From: Neptunicoccus cionae
GTDB taxonomy: Bacteria > Pseudomonadota > Alphaproteobacteria > Rhodobacterales > Rhodobacteraceae
Assembly (NCBI RefSeq): GCF_014643735.1
Contig: NZ_BMKA01000003.1
Location: 496,001-560,000, forward strand
Direction of reading: 5' to 3'
Length of the DNA stretch: 64,000 nt
Below are positions 52,447 to 62,263 of the stretch, piece by piece (position 1 is the first letter of the stretch; the number at the start of each line of letters is the position of its first letter). A model generated the notes under the pieces. The model had not been told where the DNA came from. It made no database searches and saw only the letters and a program-made list of their open reading frames with translations. The position numbers and the translations under genes are program-made.

Positions 52447-53103
52447 TCAGCCGAACATGTCGTCCTGCTCTTCAGCTGTATCGGGATCGTCGCTCGGGAT
52501 GTGCAGCGCACCGGGGGGCGGACGGTTGTCCAGCAGCCCCGCATCGCGCAGTTCCTTGACACCAGGAAGATCGCGTGCGTTTTCAAGGCCAAAATGATCG
52601 AGGAACACCTGCGTCACCACAAACGTCACCGGACGCCCCGGTGTCATGCGGCGGCGGCCGAGTTTGATCCAGTCCAGTTCCATCAACATATCAATCGTAC
52701 CTGAGGACACGGAAACACCGCGGATTTCTTCGATCTCGGCGCGTGTAACGGGCTGGTGATAGGCGATAATGGCAAGGGTTTCGATCGCAGCACGGCTCAG
52801 CTTGCGGGTCTCTACCTGTTCCTTTTGCATCAGGAAGCCCAGATCGGCGGCAGTGCGAAAGGCCCAAGCCTCCCCAATGCGCACCAGATTAACTCCACGC
52901 CCGTCATAGCGTTTGCGCAGGCGGGTCATTGCCTCGGTCACGTCAGAACCGTGGGGCATCCGGTTTTCGATCTGCAGCTTGGTTTGCGGCGTGCTTGTGG
53001 CGAAGAGGATCGCTTCGATCATCCGCTCTTGTTCGGCCAAGGGCGGCGCTTCAAACAGGCTTTCGGTGATGTTGGCGGGTTGTTCCGGCTTGTCATCAGA
53101 CAT
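52447..53103 (-). CDS. scpB: Segregation and condensation protein B
   Basis: A 218-residue kleisin partner of the SMC complex, made of two winged-helix domains. LAEQERMIEAILFATSTP and ALETLAIIAYHQPVTRAEIEE-type sequence (near residue 107) with RGVSVSSGTIDML are the family marks. It follows scpA by two bases. With ScpA and SMC it compacts and helps segregate the chromosome. The C-terminal tail is acidic. Confidence 0.94.
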   Translation of the reverse strand: MSDDKPEQPANITESLFEAPPLAEQERMIEAILFATSTPQTKLQIENRMPHGSDVTEAMTRLRKRYDGRGVNLVRIGEAWAFRTAADLGFLMQKEQVETRKLSRAAIETLAIIAYHQPVTRAEIEEIRGVSVSSGTIDMLMELDWIKLGRRRMTPGRPVTFVVTQVFLDHFGLENARDLPGVKELRDAGLLDNRPPPGALHIPSDDPDTAEEQDDMFG

Positions 53104-53105
53104 GC

Positions 53106-53906
53106 TCAGACCTCCTTTTTGCGCAATTGGATGGGCGCGAAAGTGTCGGACTGGCGGATTTCCAGCGACCCGTTTTTGACCAGTTCCAGCGCCGCCGCGA
53201 AAGAAGCCGCCGTGGCAGAGCGCCGTTTTTTGGGGTCATCGGACCAGCCATCGGGCAGGAATTGCGACAGGTCGGACCATTCCAGCGCATGTCCCATCAG
53301 GGATTTCATGCGTTCCAGCGCCTGTTCCATCGTCAGAACGCTGTCCCGTTCAGCGTAGTGGAGCGGGGCGAAACTGTCTTTGGTTTTCAGTCGGGCATAG
53401 GCCTGCATCAGGTCCAGCACAGTCGCTTTATACACAACAGTTTTCTTAACGCCGGTGTCTTCGGACACACCGCGTGCAAAAAAGTCCCGCCCCAGCTGGT
53501 CCCGTGCCATCAGCTTGGCCGCCGCGCGGCGCATGGCCTCTAGCCGTTCCAGTTGGAATGCCAGATGGGCGGCGAGTTCTTCGCCCGAGGGTCCGTCCTC
53601 TTGTGGGTCGGCAGGCAACAACAGGCGGGACTTCAGGAAAGCCAGCCAAGCCGCCATCACCAGATAATCCGCAGCAAGTTCGATCCGCAGGGTTTTAGCG
53701 CGATCCACAAAGGAAAGATATTGTTCTGCCAGTGCCAGAACCGAAATCTTGCGCAGGTCCACTTTTTGCGTGCGTGCCAGTGTCAACAGCAGGTCGAGCG
53801 GTCCCTCATAGCCGTCCACATCAATCAGCAGTGCCTCGGACGCGATCCGCGCCTGTGTGGCGTCCATCGCGTCGTCTGACCCGTCGGGGGGCGTTTGTTC
53901 AGCCAT
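53106..53906 (-). CDS. scpA: Segregation and condensation protein A
   Basis: A 266-residue kleisin that bridges the SMC heads. VDGYEGPLDLLLTLARTQKVD near residue 30 is the family opening, followed by AADYLVMAAWLAFLKSRLLL, and a C-terminal winged-helix part that includes FAAALELVKNGSLEIRQ. Two starts are possible: ATG 53915 and ATG 53906. ggaag lies nine bases before the second but touches the first, so I use 53906. It begins just inside the end of nagZ. Confidence 0.92.
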   Translation of the reverse strand: MAEQTPPDGSDDAMDATQARIASEALLIDVDGYEGPLDLLLTLARTQKVDLRKISVLALAEQYLSFVDRAKTLRIELAADYLVMAAWLAFLKSRLLLPADPQEDGPSGEELAAHLAFQLERLEAMRRAAAKLMARDQLGRDFFARGVSEDTGVKKTVVYKATVLDLMQAYARLKTKDSFAPLHYAERDSVLTMEQALERMKSLMGHALEWSDLSQFLPDGWSDDPKKRRSATAASFAAALELVKNGSLEIRQSDTFAPIQLRKKEV

Positions 53907-54906
53907 GAACCGCATCTTCCATCAACAGCGCCAGTGCCTCTTCAGCCTGTGTCGCGTCGAACGGTTCAGGTGTATGCCGCAGTTCCAGCGCGGCTTGGGC
54001 GCGGGTTGCCGCCAGACCGGACAGTTCGGGTGTCTCGCTTAGGATCGGTTCCATCTCTGCGCGCTCTCCGTTGCAGTGCAGGATCACATCGCAGCCCGCA
54101 GTCAGCGCGGTCGCGGTGCGGGCTTCAAAACTACCCGATAGCGCCTTCATCGACAGATCATCCGTCATGAGCAAGCCGCCAAAGCCGATGTCCTGCCGGA
54201 TCACCTCGATCACTGCAGGGGACAGCGTGGCGCAGTTTTGCGGGTCGATGGCGGAATAGATGATATGGGCGGTCATGGCCATTGGCAGGTCCGACAGCCG
54301 CGAGAAAGGCACAAAATCAGAGGCCTGAAGATCCGCCAGCGGTGTGTCCAGCTTTGGCAGATCAAAGTGACTGTCGAGCGATGCGCGACCGTGGCCTGGA
54401 ATGTGTTTTATGATCGGCAGCACGCCGCCCGCCAGTTGCCCTTCTGCAAGCGCACGCCCATTGACGGCGACTGTTTCGGGATCATGGCCATAACAGCGGT
54501 TCAGGATAATATCGTGGCTGTCGTCCGTGGCCACATCCAGCATCGGTGCGCAATTCACGTCGATCCCCAGATCGTGCAATTCGGCGGCAATCATCCGCCC
54601 CCGCAGATGCATGGCTTGTGGTGCGTTGGCCCCTGCCCTTTGCGCAAAATCAAGCGCTGCGTCCCATTCCCGCCAGTGCGGTGGACGCAGACGCGCAACA
54701 CGGCCGCCTTCCTGATCAATCAGGATCGGGGCATCACGGCCCACAGCATCCCGCAATTGTGCGGTCAACTTGCGCAATTGGTCCGGTGTTTCGATGTTGC
54801 GGGCAAAGAGGATGAACCCCCAAGGGTCCGCATCCCGAAAGAAGGCGGTTTCTTCGGCTGACAGCACAGGGCCAAGACAGCCGAATATGGCAGCGCGCGG
54901 CGCCAT
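53899..54906 (-). CDS. nagZ: Beta-N-acetylhexosaminidase NagZ
   Basis: A 335-residue family 3 glycosidase that removes GlcNAc from recycled peptidoglycan fragments in the cytoplasm. ILIDQEGGRVARLRPP near residue 65, IKHIPGHGRASLDSH (the flexible loop with the catalytic His, Asp) and GGLLMTDDLSMKALSG (with the nucleophile Asp) are all present. The ATG at 54906 overlaps the stop of the SPOR gene (TAATG), so upstream extension of the frame is not used. Length is normal. Confidence 0.94.
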   Translation of the reverse strand: MAPRAAIFGCLGPVLSAEETAFFRDADPWGFILFARNIETPDQLRKLTAQLRDAVGRDAPILIDQEGGRVARLRPPHWREWDAALDFAQRAGANAPQAMHLRGRMIAAELHDLGIDVNCAPMLDVATDDSHDIILNRCYGHDPETVAVNGRALAEGQLAGGVLPIIKHIPGHGRASLDSHFDLPKLDTPLADLQASDFVPFSRLSDLPMAMTAHIIYSAIDPQNCATLSPAVIEVIRQDIGFGGLLMTDDLSMKALSGSFEARTATALTAGCDVILHCNGERAEMEPILSETPELSGLAATRAQAALELRHTPEPFDATQAEEALALLMEDAVHG

Positions 54907-55874
54907 TAACGGGCGGTCACTGGAATACAGGGTGTGCCGACGGCCAGTAGCGCAGAACACAGCGCGCGGGATTCATCAAGGGAGTCAAACCCAGCCGCCC
55001 GCAGACGGTAGAACTTGCGCCCGCCGGATTTTGCCGCAATTACCAACCGTTTTTTGTCTTCCAGCAGGTGGTTATGTTGCTTCAACAGCTTCAACCAGTC
55101 TGCCTTGGCCAGTTCGGCACTGTCGTATGCGCCAAGTTGGATCAGACGTGTGCCAACGGGAACGGAGTCGACGCTTTGGAATTCCGGCGCGGCATCCGCT
55201 TGCGAGGATGTCGGCTGCACGCGGGTGATCTGGGTTTCCAGATCCCTCGGGCGTCCTTGCGGGCGGGAGGAGGCTGACGGGGAATATTGTGTGCCGCGAA
55301 TATTGCTGCGCGGAATGGTGGCGGGGTCCACGTTGGCCTGCTCCCGCGCGGCAAGCTGTTCGGCCACATCTTCAGCAATTTCAAGCGCGTCGAGATCGGC
55401 CTCTGCGGCTTCCCCCTCGCTGCTTTCGATTTCAACGTCGATGTCTGTTTCTTCGTTCAGTGCCTTTGCGCTGGTGTCATCTTCCGCTTTGGCAGACACA
55501 CGAGTGACGTTCGCAGCTTCCCCGGCGGGCAGATCTTCTTGTCGCAGACGTGCCGGTTCAGGTGCCAGCACTACGGTGTTAGCAGGGGCTGCAACGCCCC
55601 CTTCTGCCTGCACCGAATTTACCGCCAACCCTTGATGGGACGCTTGCATCCCGCCCGGATCGGCAGGGGCCACACGGGAAGGGCCAACCATTGCGCGGAT
55701 GATCGGAACGTCGTGGGGGTCACGGGTGCCAAGGCTGACGGTCCAGTATACAAAGCCGCCGATCACAGCCACCGACAGGCCGGCCACACCCCAATTGACC
55801 GCTGTTCGCACAACCCCCAAGCCCCCGACACCTGCCGCCGGTTGGGATTTCGACTCCGTTTTCTTCTTGGACAT
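54906..55874 (-). CDS. SPOR-domain membrane protein
   Basis: A 322-residue protein with a short cytoplasmic start (MSKKKTESKSQPAAG), one membrane helix (residues about 28-50), a long acidic disordered linker, and a C-terminal SPOR domain of about 75 residues (LIQLGAYDSAELAKADWLKL, GGRKFYRLRAAGFDSLDESR). SPOR domains bind denuded peptidoglycan at the division site. It lies between argS and nagZ, in line with a cell-wall role, as in many alphaproteobacteria. Confidence 0.88.
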   Translation of the reverse strand: MSKKKTESKSQPAAGVGGLGVVRTAVNWGVAGLSVAVIGGFVYWTVSLGTRDPHDVPIIRAMVGPSRVAPADPGGMQASHQGLAVNSVQAEGGVAAPANTVVLAPEPARLRQEDLPAGEAANVTRVSAKAEDDTSAKALNEETDIDVEIESSEGEAAEADLDALEIAEDVAEQLAAREQANVDPATIPRSNIRGTQYSPSASSRPQGRPRDLETQITRVQPTSSQADAAPEFQSVDSVPVGTRLIQLGAYDSAELAKADWLKLLKQHNHLLEDKKRLVIAAKSGGRKFYRLRAAGFDSLDESRALCSALLAVGTPCIPVTAR

Positions 55875-56047
55875 CAGCTTCGCCTCTTTACTCGCACAGG
55901 CTATCGCATGTGCTTAACTGCTCACCCCCGAAACAAGCGGTTTATCCGCCTTATATTTACGTTTCGGGGCCGTTACTTCTGGACCCACCCGAAGCATTGC
56001 GCCCCGGTGCCTGTGGTGTCTTATGTTTTATACTTCAATCGCCCGCG

Positions 56048-57790
56048 TTACATCTCTGTCATCGGGGTTACGCCCAGAATACCCAGACCAGCGGATAAAA
56101 CAACCGAAACGGCGCGGGTGAGGGCAATTTTAGACAGAGACAGGTCTGTGTTGTCCGCCTGCCAGAAGCGCAACTGCGGCTCGGCTTTGCCCAGATTGTG
56201 CAGCGAGTGGTACTCTGCCGCCAGTTCATACAGATAAAAAGACACGCGGTGCGGCTCGTTGTGTTTAGCGGCCAGCTCCAGCAAACGCGGCCATTCTGCC
56301 AGCTTGCGTGCCAGTGCCAGTTCTGCCGGATGAGTGTTCGCACCCATATCCGCTGCTGCAAGGATCGCGTCGGATGTGTCTACACCGGCCTCGTTCGCTT
56401 TGCGCATCACGGAACAGATCCGCGCATTGGCGTATTGCACGTAAAACACAGGATTTTCTTTGGATTGCTCCAGCACTTTGTCAAAATCAAAGTCCAGCGG
56501 TGCATCCTGTTTGCGCGTCAGCATGTGAAAGCGGGTCACATCGGGGCCGACCTGTTCGACCACATCGCGCAGGGTGATAAAGGTCCCTGCCCGCTTGGAC
56601 ATCTTGAACGGCTCGCCATCCTTGAACAGCTTCACCAGTTGGGTCAGCTTGATGTCGACAGGCACCTGACCGTCAGACAGGGCCGAAACCGCCGCCTTCA
56701 TCCGTTTGACATAGCCGCCGTGATCGGCGCCGAAAATGTCGATCAGTTCGTCAAAGCCACGGGAAATTTTATCGTAGTGATAGGCGATATCCGGCGCAAA
56801 ATAGGTCCATGACCCGTCTGATTTCTTCACCGGACGGTCCACATCGTCCCCGTGTTCGGTGGATTTGAACAGGGTTTGCTCGCGCGGCTCCCAATCCTCG
56901 GGCTTCTTGCCTTTGGGTGGCTCCAATACGCCCTCATAGATCAGACCCTTGTCTTTCAGACTGTCAATCGCAGCTTCGATCCGGCCCGTGCCGTAAAGCG
57001 ACTTCTCGGAATAGAATACATCCATTTCAATGTTGAGCGCCTTCAGGTCAGCGCGGATCATATCCATCATCGCCTCTGTGCCAAAGGCCCGCAGATCGGC
57101 GAGCCATTCGGATTCCGGCTTGCCCACGAGGGAATCGCCGTATTTCTCTTTCAGCGCCTGCCCCACGGGGATTAGATAATCGCCCGGATAGGTGCCGTCT
57201 TCAAAGGCGACTTCCTGTCCGTTGGCTTCGAGATACCGCAGATAGGCCGAACGGGCCAGCACATCGACCTGCGCCCCGCCATCATTGATGTAATATTCGC
57301 GCGTCACATCATAACCGGCAAAATCCAACAGGCTGGCCAGCGCATCCCCGAACACAGCGCCCCGTGTGTGTCCCACATGCAGCGGGCCGGTCGGGTTGGC
57401 GGACACGTATTCCACGTTCACCTTCTTGCCCTGCCCCATGTCAGAGCGGCCAAAATCCGCGCCCGATTTAATCGCTTGTGGCACAATCGCGGTCCAGCTT
57501 GCAGGGTCGAGCGTCAAGTTCAGGAACCCTGGCCCAGCCACATCCGCCGCTGTAATCCGCGCGTCTTGCAACAGCTTGGCGGCCAGCGCCTCGGCAATAT
57601 CGCGGGGCTTGGATTTGGCAGGCTTTGCCAGCACCATCGCCGCATTGGTAGCCATGTCCCCGTGCAAAGCATCGCGGGGCGGCTCTACCGCTACATTGGT
57701 GAAGTCCAGACCCGCCGGAAGCACCCCTTCGGACTGAAGGGCTGTCAGGCTGTCGAGCACAAGAGTTCTGATGTCTGCAAAAAGGTTCAT
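56048..57790 (-). CDS. argS: Arginyl-tRNA synthetase
   Basis: A 580-residue class I synthetase. The HIGH-type motif is [12 protein letters not shown] (near residue 138), preceded by SANPTGPL; the KMSKS-type motif is [10 protein letters not shown] (near residue 395). The C-terminal all-helical anticodon domain ends with [14 protein letters not shown]. The N-terminal Add1 domain is present ([21 protein letters not shown]). A 173-base gap with no recognised element separates it from the SPOR gene. Confidence 0.97.
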   Translation of the reverse strand: MNLFADIRTLVLDSLTALQSEGVLPAGLDFTNVAVEPPRDALHGDMATNAAMVLAKPAKSKPRDIAEALAAKLLQDARITAADVAGPGFLNLTLDPASWTAIVPQAIKSGADFGRSDMGQGKKVNVEYVSANPTGPLHVGHTRGAVFGDALASLLDFAGYDVTREYYINDGGAQVDVLARSAYLRYLEANGQEVAFEDGTYPGDYLIPVGQALKEKYGDSLVGKPESEWLADLRAFGTEAMMDMIRADLKALNIEMDVFYSEKSLYGTGRIEAAIDSLKDKGLIYEGVLEPPKGKKPEDWEPREQTLFKSTEHGDDVDRPVKKSDGSWTYFAPDIAYHYDKISRGFDELIDIFGADHGGYVKRMKAAVSALSDGQVPVDIKLTQLVKLFKDGEPFKMSKRAGTFITLRDVVEQVGPDVTRFHMLTRKQDAPLDFDFDKVLEQSKENPVFYVQYANARICSVMRKANEAGVDTSDAILAAADMGANTHPAELALARKLAEWPRLLELAAKHNEPHRVSFYLYELAAEYHSLHNLGKAEPQLRFWQADNTDLSLSKIALTRAVSVVLSAGLGILGVTPMTEM

Positions 57791-57838
57791 GGCGCTTTCC
57801 TATATATCAAGCGCGGTTTAGCATGTTGGCGCAAAGGG

Positions 57839-58969
57839 TCAACTCACCGCGCCCCACTCCTTGTGCAATTTCAGCGCAAATCGGTCTGTCATGCCCGACA
57901 CGTAATCCGCCACCAGTCGGGCGCGGGCGAAATCATCGCTGTAAGGGGTCCAGCCCTCGGGCAGCAGTTCGGGGTTATCCATGAAACGGTGGAACAGATT
58001 GCGCAGCACAGCGGTCATTTCCTCGCGCACCACCAGAACGTCCGCGTGGCGGTACATATTGGCGTAAAGAAACTCTCGGATCGCGTTCAGGCCGGACAGC
58101 AGTTCGTCCGAAAAGGCAATCACCGGATGGTCCAGATTGCGAATGTCCTGTGCGGTTTGCGCCCCCGATTTATCAAGCCAGATACGGCTTTCGGTCAGCA
58201 AATCCTCAACCATCAGGCCAAACACACGGCGCAAAGCCTCGTGTCGGCGGCGGTCGGGATCCAGATTGGGGTACTTGCGATCCACCTCTGCAAAGCAGGG
58301 TTTGACCAGCGGCAGATGCAAAATGTCATCAATGGTGAACAGACCAGCCCGCAGCCCGTCATCAAGATCGTGATTGTTATAGGCGATGTCATCGGACAGG
58401 GCGGCGACCTGTGCCTCCGCACTCGCGTGGGTGTGCAGTTCCAGATCGTGTTTGGCGTTATATTCCGCCAGCGCAAATGGGATATCCTCCAGCACCGGAC
58501 CATTGTGTTTGGCGATGCCTTCCAGACACTCCCACGTCAGGTTCAGACCGTCAAATTCCGCATAATGGCGCTCCAGATCGGTGACGATCTTGATGGCCTG
58601 CGCGTTGTGGTCAAACCCGCCGAAAGGCGCCATACACTCATCAAGTGCATCCTCGCCTGCATGGCCGAACGGCGTGTGACCCAGATCATGGGCCAGCGCC
58701 ACCGCCTCCGTTAGTTCGACGTTCAGGCCCAGCGCACCGGAAATTGTGCGCGCCACCTGCCCAACCTCAATGGAATGGGTCAGACGGGTGCGGTTGTGAT
58801 CGCCCTCATGCTCCACAAAAACCTGCGTCTTGTGCTTTAGGCGGCGGAATGCAGTGGAATGGATGATCCGGTCCCGATCCCGCTGAAAGGCCGAGCGGTG
58901 GGCCGAATGGCCTTCATCCACAAGCCGACCCCTGCTATTCGCAGGATTACTGGCATAATTCGATAACAT
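57839..58969 (-). CDS. dgt: dGTPase-like HD-domain triphosphohydrolase
   Basis: A 376-residue HD-domain enzyme that cleaves deoxynucleoside triphosphates to the nucleoside and tripolyphosphate. The opening FQRDRDRIIHSTAFRRLKHK is characteristic; HD metal ligands are in RLTHSIEVGQVAR and LAHDLGHTPFGHAGE, and IAYNNHDLDDGLRAGLF supplies the last Asp. It is the shorter dGTPase-like type typical of alphaproteobacteria. It is divergent from the Fe-S carrier gene with 102 bases between starts. Confidence 0.93.
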   Translation of the reverse strand: MLSNYASNPANSRGRLVDEGHSAHRSAFQRDRDRIIHSTAFRRLKHKTQVFVEHEGDHNRTRLTHSIEVGQVARTISGALGLNVELTEAVALAHDLGHTPFGHAGEDALDECMAPFGGFDHNAQAIKIVTDLERHYAEFDGLNLTWECLEGIAKHNGPVLEDIPFALAEYNAKHDLELHTHASAEAQVAALSDDIAYNNHDLDDGLRAGLFTIDDILHLPLVKPCFAEVDRKYPNLDPDRRRHEALRRVFGLMVEDLLTESRIWLDKSGAQTAQDIRNLDHPVIAFSDELLSGLNAIREFLYANMYRHADVLVVREEMTAVLRNLFHRFMDNPELLPEGWTPYSDDFARARLVADYVSGMTDRFALKLHKEWGAVS

Positions 58970-59071
58970 TTGATTGAGGCCCCGATCTAATCGTCTGTCT
59001 TGTCCTTGATGCCGCGTTTATCGCAGCCTATGTTTAGGGAAACCTTACACGATTGATGTGGACGTTAACAG

Positions 59072-59407
59072 ATGGACTTGTCCCTACCCCCCAAAGTAAC
59101 CGACCGCGCGTTTGAACGGCTTGCCGAGATCAACGAAGGCGCAACTGCGACCCAATGCCTGCGCGTCGCCGTTGAAGGCGGCGGCTGTTCGGGCTTTCAG
59201 TACGAAATCAAGCTGGAAGACACGGCTGCCGATGACGATCTGATCCTTGAAAAGGACGGACAGAAGGTGCTGGTGGACAGTGTGTCCCTGCCCTTTTTGA
59301 CCAATGCGGTGATTGATTTCAGTCAGGAACTGATCGGCGCACGCTTTGTGATCGAAAACCCAAATGCCAGCAGCTCTTGTGGCTGTGGCACAAGCTTCAG
59401 TATGTAA
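59072..59407 (+). CDS. erpA: A-type iron-sulfur carrier (ErpA/IscA-like)
   Basis: A 111-residue HesB-family protein that delivers Fe-S clusters to target enzymes. The three conserved cysteines are in GGGCSGFQYEI (first) and SSCGCGTSFSM (second and third). The spacing CxnCGC is intact. I choose ErpA rather than IscA or SufA because it stands alone without a suf or isc cluster, but the distinction is not firm from sequence. The ATG lacks a strong ribosome site. Confidence 0.85.
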   Translation: MDLSLPPKVTDRAFERLAEINEGATATQCLRVAVEGGGCSGFQYEIKLEDTAADDDLILEKDGQKVLVDSVSLPFLTNAVIDFSQELIGARFVIENPNASSSCGCGTSFSM

Positions 59408-59490
59408 ACCGCCCTGCTCGGGTCCGGTTTGCGCTTGTTCTCTGACAGGATTGCCGCGATATTTGTGCGGCAATCAAAGGACCAGCCCAC

Positions 59491-60273
59491 ATGAAAATCG
59501 CCAGCTTCAATATCAACGGGATCAAAGCCCGCCTGCCTGCCCTTTTGCAGTGGCTGGAAGAGGCGAAACCGGATGTGGCCCTGTTGCAGGAAATTAAATC
59601 GGTGGATGAAAACTTCCCCCGCGAACCGATTGAGGATCTGGGCTACCGTGTGGAAACCCACGGGCAGAAATCCTTTAACGGTGTGGCGATCCTGTCCAAA
59701 CTCCCGCTCGAAGACATCACCCGCGGGTTGCCGGGTGACGACGAAGACGACCATGCCCGCTGGATTGAGGCTACGGTCATCGGCGACAAAACCGCCGTGC
59801 GGGTCTGCGGGCTGTATTTGCCCAACGGCAATCCGGCCCCCGGACCGAAATACGACTACAAACTGGCTTGGATGGAACGCCTGCACGCCCGCGCCCGCGA
59901 TCTGATGAATGCCGAAGAACCGGCACTGATGGCTGGCGATTACAACGTGATCCCCCAGCCCGAAGATTGCTGGGATGTGAAACCGTGGCTGGACGATGCG
60001 CTCTACCTGCCCCAGTCCCGTGCGGCGTTTGAGCGGATCAAGAACCTCGGCTTTACCGAAGCCTTCCGCGCCCGCAATCAGGCGCCGATGAATTACACCT
60101 TCTGGGATTATCAGGCGGGCCGCTGGAACAAAAACCACGGCATCCGCATAGACCACTTTCTGCTAACCCCGCAATGCGCCGACCTGCTGCTGGACTGCCA
60201 GATCGACCGCGATACGCGGGGCCGCGAGAAACCTAGCGATCACGTTCCGATCTGGGTTGAACTGGACGCGTAA
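59491..60273 (+). CDS. xth: Exodeoxyribonuclease III
   Basis: A 260-residue AP endonuclease/3'-5' exonuclease of base excision repair. The metal and catalytic residues appear in IASFNINGIKARLPALLQW, VALLQEIK, LMAGDYNVIP, RIDHFLLTPQC and the final KPSDHVPIWVEL. Length is normal. It is 83 bases after the Fe-S carrier gene and converges with the sulfotransferase-like gene. Confidence 0.95.
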   Translation: MKIASFNINGIKARLPALLQWLEEAKPDVALLQEIKSVDENFPREPIEDLGYRVETHGQKSFNGVAILSKLPLEDITRGLPGDDEDDHARWIEATVIGDKTAVRVCGLYLPNGNPAPGPKYDYKLAWMERLHARARDLMNAEEPALMAGDYNVIPQPEDCWDVKPWLDDALYLPQSRAAFERIKNLGFTEAFRARNQAPMNYTFWDYQAGRWNKNHGIRIDHFLLTPQCADLLLDCQIDRDTRGREKPSDHVPIWVELDA

Positions 60274-60279
60274 GGATCC

Positions 60280-61038
60280 CTACACGTAAGCCGGATAGCC
60301 GAGTTGCTGGAACAGGAACCATTCCCGTTCCTGCACGGCCCGCAGCAGATCGTCTGACAAGACGTCTTTGGCCTCGCTCCGGTTTGATGCGTTCACGCGG
60401 GCGTCAGATGTTATCAATTCGTTCACCGCTGCAACTGCATCCGACAGATACGGGCCGAGATGTGATTTAATCAAATCCGCAAGGTCCGCATTGAGGCTTT
60501 CGTTGCGGATCACCGCTTGGGGCAGTCCCTTGTTTTTGTAGCGCCGGACCACCTGATCCCGATCCTTGAACCCGTTAAGTTCTTTGTGTTTTCCAGGCAG
60601 CGCAAGGGTCAGGTAGCGATAGGTCATATAGCCAAACATCCCTGAATGGGTATCGGCATAGGGTGCTTCATAGAAATGGGCGTTCTGCGGGTCGAGCATG
60701 AATTCCAGCCATTTCGGAAATCCGGCCGGACCGTCCGCGTAAAGACTGTCTCCACCACTAAAATGCGCATCCAGACGGCGGCGGATCGGGCTGCCGGTTT
60801 TGGTCAGGCCAAAATAATAGAGGCTTTTATACTGATCGAGAGGGTCACGCGCGGTGATGAAATAAAACGTTGCTTGATCCTGTTTGGCCCTTTTGAATGA
60901 CACCCGACGATGTTTAACAAACTTCACCGGCTCTTCGCTGGCGTGGCGTCCAAGGAAGTCGACAATAAAGCTCGATCCGGTCTTCTGGACATCGAGGTAA
61001 CAAAACGAACCATAATCGAGCATAAGATTTCCTGCCAT
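60280..61038 (-). CDS. Sulfotransferase-like protein
   Basis: A 252-residue protein. FCYLDVQKTGSSFIVDFLG near the N-terminus matches the 5'-phosphosulfate loop of PAPS-dependent sulfotransferases, and the following FYFITARDPLDQYKSLYYF resembles the 3'-phosphate-binding strand. An alternative is a related P-loop fold of unknown activity. It lies downstream of, and in the same direction as, a kinase-like gene (71-base gap) and converges with xth. Surface glycan or lipid modification is a reasonable guess from family, not shown. Confidence 0.7.
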   Translation of the reverse strand: MAGNLMLDYGSFCYLDVQKTGSSFIVDFLGRHASEEPVKFVKHRRVSFKRAKQDQATFYFITARDPLDQYKSLYYFGLTKTGSPIRRRLDAHFSGGDSLYADGPAGFPKWLEFMLDPQNAHFYEAPYADTHSGMFGYMTYRYLTLALPGKHKELNGFKDRDQVVRRYKNKGLPQAVIRNESLNADLADLIKSHLGPYLSDAVAAVNELITSDARVNASNRSEAKDVLSDDLLRAVQEREWFLFQQLGYPAYV

Positions 61039-61109
61039 TTGCGCCGGACCGGACCGAGTTTTACCCCGTCCGGCATTCTTCTAACCTGTCTCAGCTTCTT
61101 GAAACAGGT

Positions 61110-62072
61110 TTACACAGAACTCGCAAGGCCTTGCCCCGCGCGCGTTTCTGGCAGTTTTCCCAGAAAGGCGCGCATCCGTTGTCGGGCGCATTTCTGTTTC
61201 TCTGCGTCGGATTCCCGCGCCACGTAAACACGGACCATTTGTTCAGCGATAAAATACCGGACCACACGCTTTTGTCGCAAAGCTACACCGGCATGCTTTA
61301 AAAACATCCGCGCCTCTGCGGCAGTCAGACCGTGAAACAACTCCTGCCCGTCGCAAGGCGAGAAGAAATCCTTCATCACAAGGAAACGCGCCGCCATCCG
61401 CATCAAGGGCAGCCAGCGTTCCTTGTTGATGTCGATAGCATAAAGCTCGCCGTTCCAGATTTTCAAATTCACCAGCGTCATGTCGTCATGCGCGCTGGTA
61501 TGGATCACGGGCTTGGCTTCGATCCCTTCGGCCAGTGCGGCCATCTCAGCCAGCATGGCGTTAAGTAGAGCACGTTCTTCGCTGGTTAGGGTATCGTTAT
61601 CTGCAACGTCCAGACGTGCCACAAAATGCGCTGCCCGCAGCGGTTTTTCCTTGCTGCGCAGATCGGCACAAGCCTTTAGCCAGCCCGCCACCTGCAACAC
61701 GATAGCTCCCCTCTCCCGCTCTTCTGCCTGATTGTAAAGAGATCGCACCGTGTCCCCATCGACCCATTTCAGGATCACAACCCCCAGATCGGGAAGGCTC
61801 TCAATGCAGTTATTGACGTGATAAGGTTCCGGCAGGTTCGTTTCCAGAAACCGCAGCTCTGCACAGGCTTTCTCTGCGCGTGCGGCAGCTTTGTCACGGG
61901 GGTATTGTTTGAAAATAACCCGCTGCCCCTTGTACGAACCAGTAACAACGATGGAGCGTTCCTCGATCTTTCTGACCCGCAGCCCCCTAACCGCAAACAG
62001 GCCCAGTCTAGCGCACAATTGCACCCGAAGTTTCAGTGTAAGCGCGATTTTCTTCAGCCGCGTTGCGATCAT
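61110..62072 (-). CDS. Protein-kinase-fold phosphotransferase
   Basis: A 320-residue basic protein with the aminoglycoside/LPS-kinase-like fold. YKGQRVIFKQYPRDKAAARAE carries the likely ATP-binding lysine; ESLPDLGVVILKWVDGDTV is the hinge; SAHDDMTLVNLKIWNGE and LYAIDINKERWL correspond to the catalytic HxDxxxxN and the metal-binding Asp. The catalytic His/Asp loop reads SAHDD. It could phosphorylate a lipid A core sugar or a small molecule. It is next to a sulfotransferase-like gene and 63 bases downstream of a tRNA gene on the same strand. Confidence 0.7.
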   Translation of the reverse strand: MIATRLKKIALTLKLRVQLCARLGLFAVRGLRVRKIEERSIVVTGSYKGQRVIFKQYPRDKAAARAEKACAELRFLETNLPEPYHVNNCIESLPDLGVVILKWVDGDTVRSLYNQAEERERGAIVLQVAGWLKACADLRSKEKPLRAAHFVARLDVADNDTLTSEERALLNAMLAEMAALAEGIEAKPVIHTSAHDDMTLVNLKIWNGELYAIDINKERWLPLMRMAARFLVMKDFFSPCDGQELFHGLTAAEARMFLKHAGVALRQKRVVRYFIAEQMVRVYVARESDAEKQKCARQRMRAFLGKLPETRAGQGLASSV

Positions 62073-62134
62073 AAAAGTCCCCTCTTAGGCCGGATTCTGG
62101 CCAAGAGAACACTATGAGCAATAATCAGGCAAAT

Positions 62135-62211
62135 TGGTAGGCCCGGTAGGACTCGAACCTACGACCAAAGCGTTATGAGCGCTCTGCTCTAACCAACTGA
62201 GCTACAGGCCC
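62135..62211 (-). tRNA. tRNA with CAT anticodon (Met or Ile2)
   Basis: A 77-base gene reading GGGCCTGTAGCTCAGTTGG on the minus strand, anticodon loop CTCATAA, T-arm GGTTCGAGTCC and an encoded CCA. The acceptor stem has G-U wobble pairs at 1-72 and 6-67. A CAT anticodon can be elongator Met, initiator Met, or Ile decoding AUA after lysidine modification. The initiator is unlikely because there is no C1-A72 mismatch and no three G-C pairs in the anticodon stem. Confidence 0.9.
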
Positions 62212-62263
62212 CCTTAGGGTGCGCAAAGCGATACCCAAGCCCCGCGTCAGGGTCAAGCATCTT

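Noticed and set aside
57368-58714. Rightward 448-codon open frame across argS and dgt
   Set aside because: It spans the ends of two solid genes on the other strand and their intergenic gap, which a real gene would not do.
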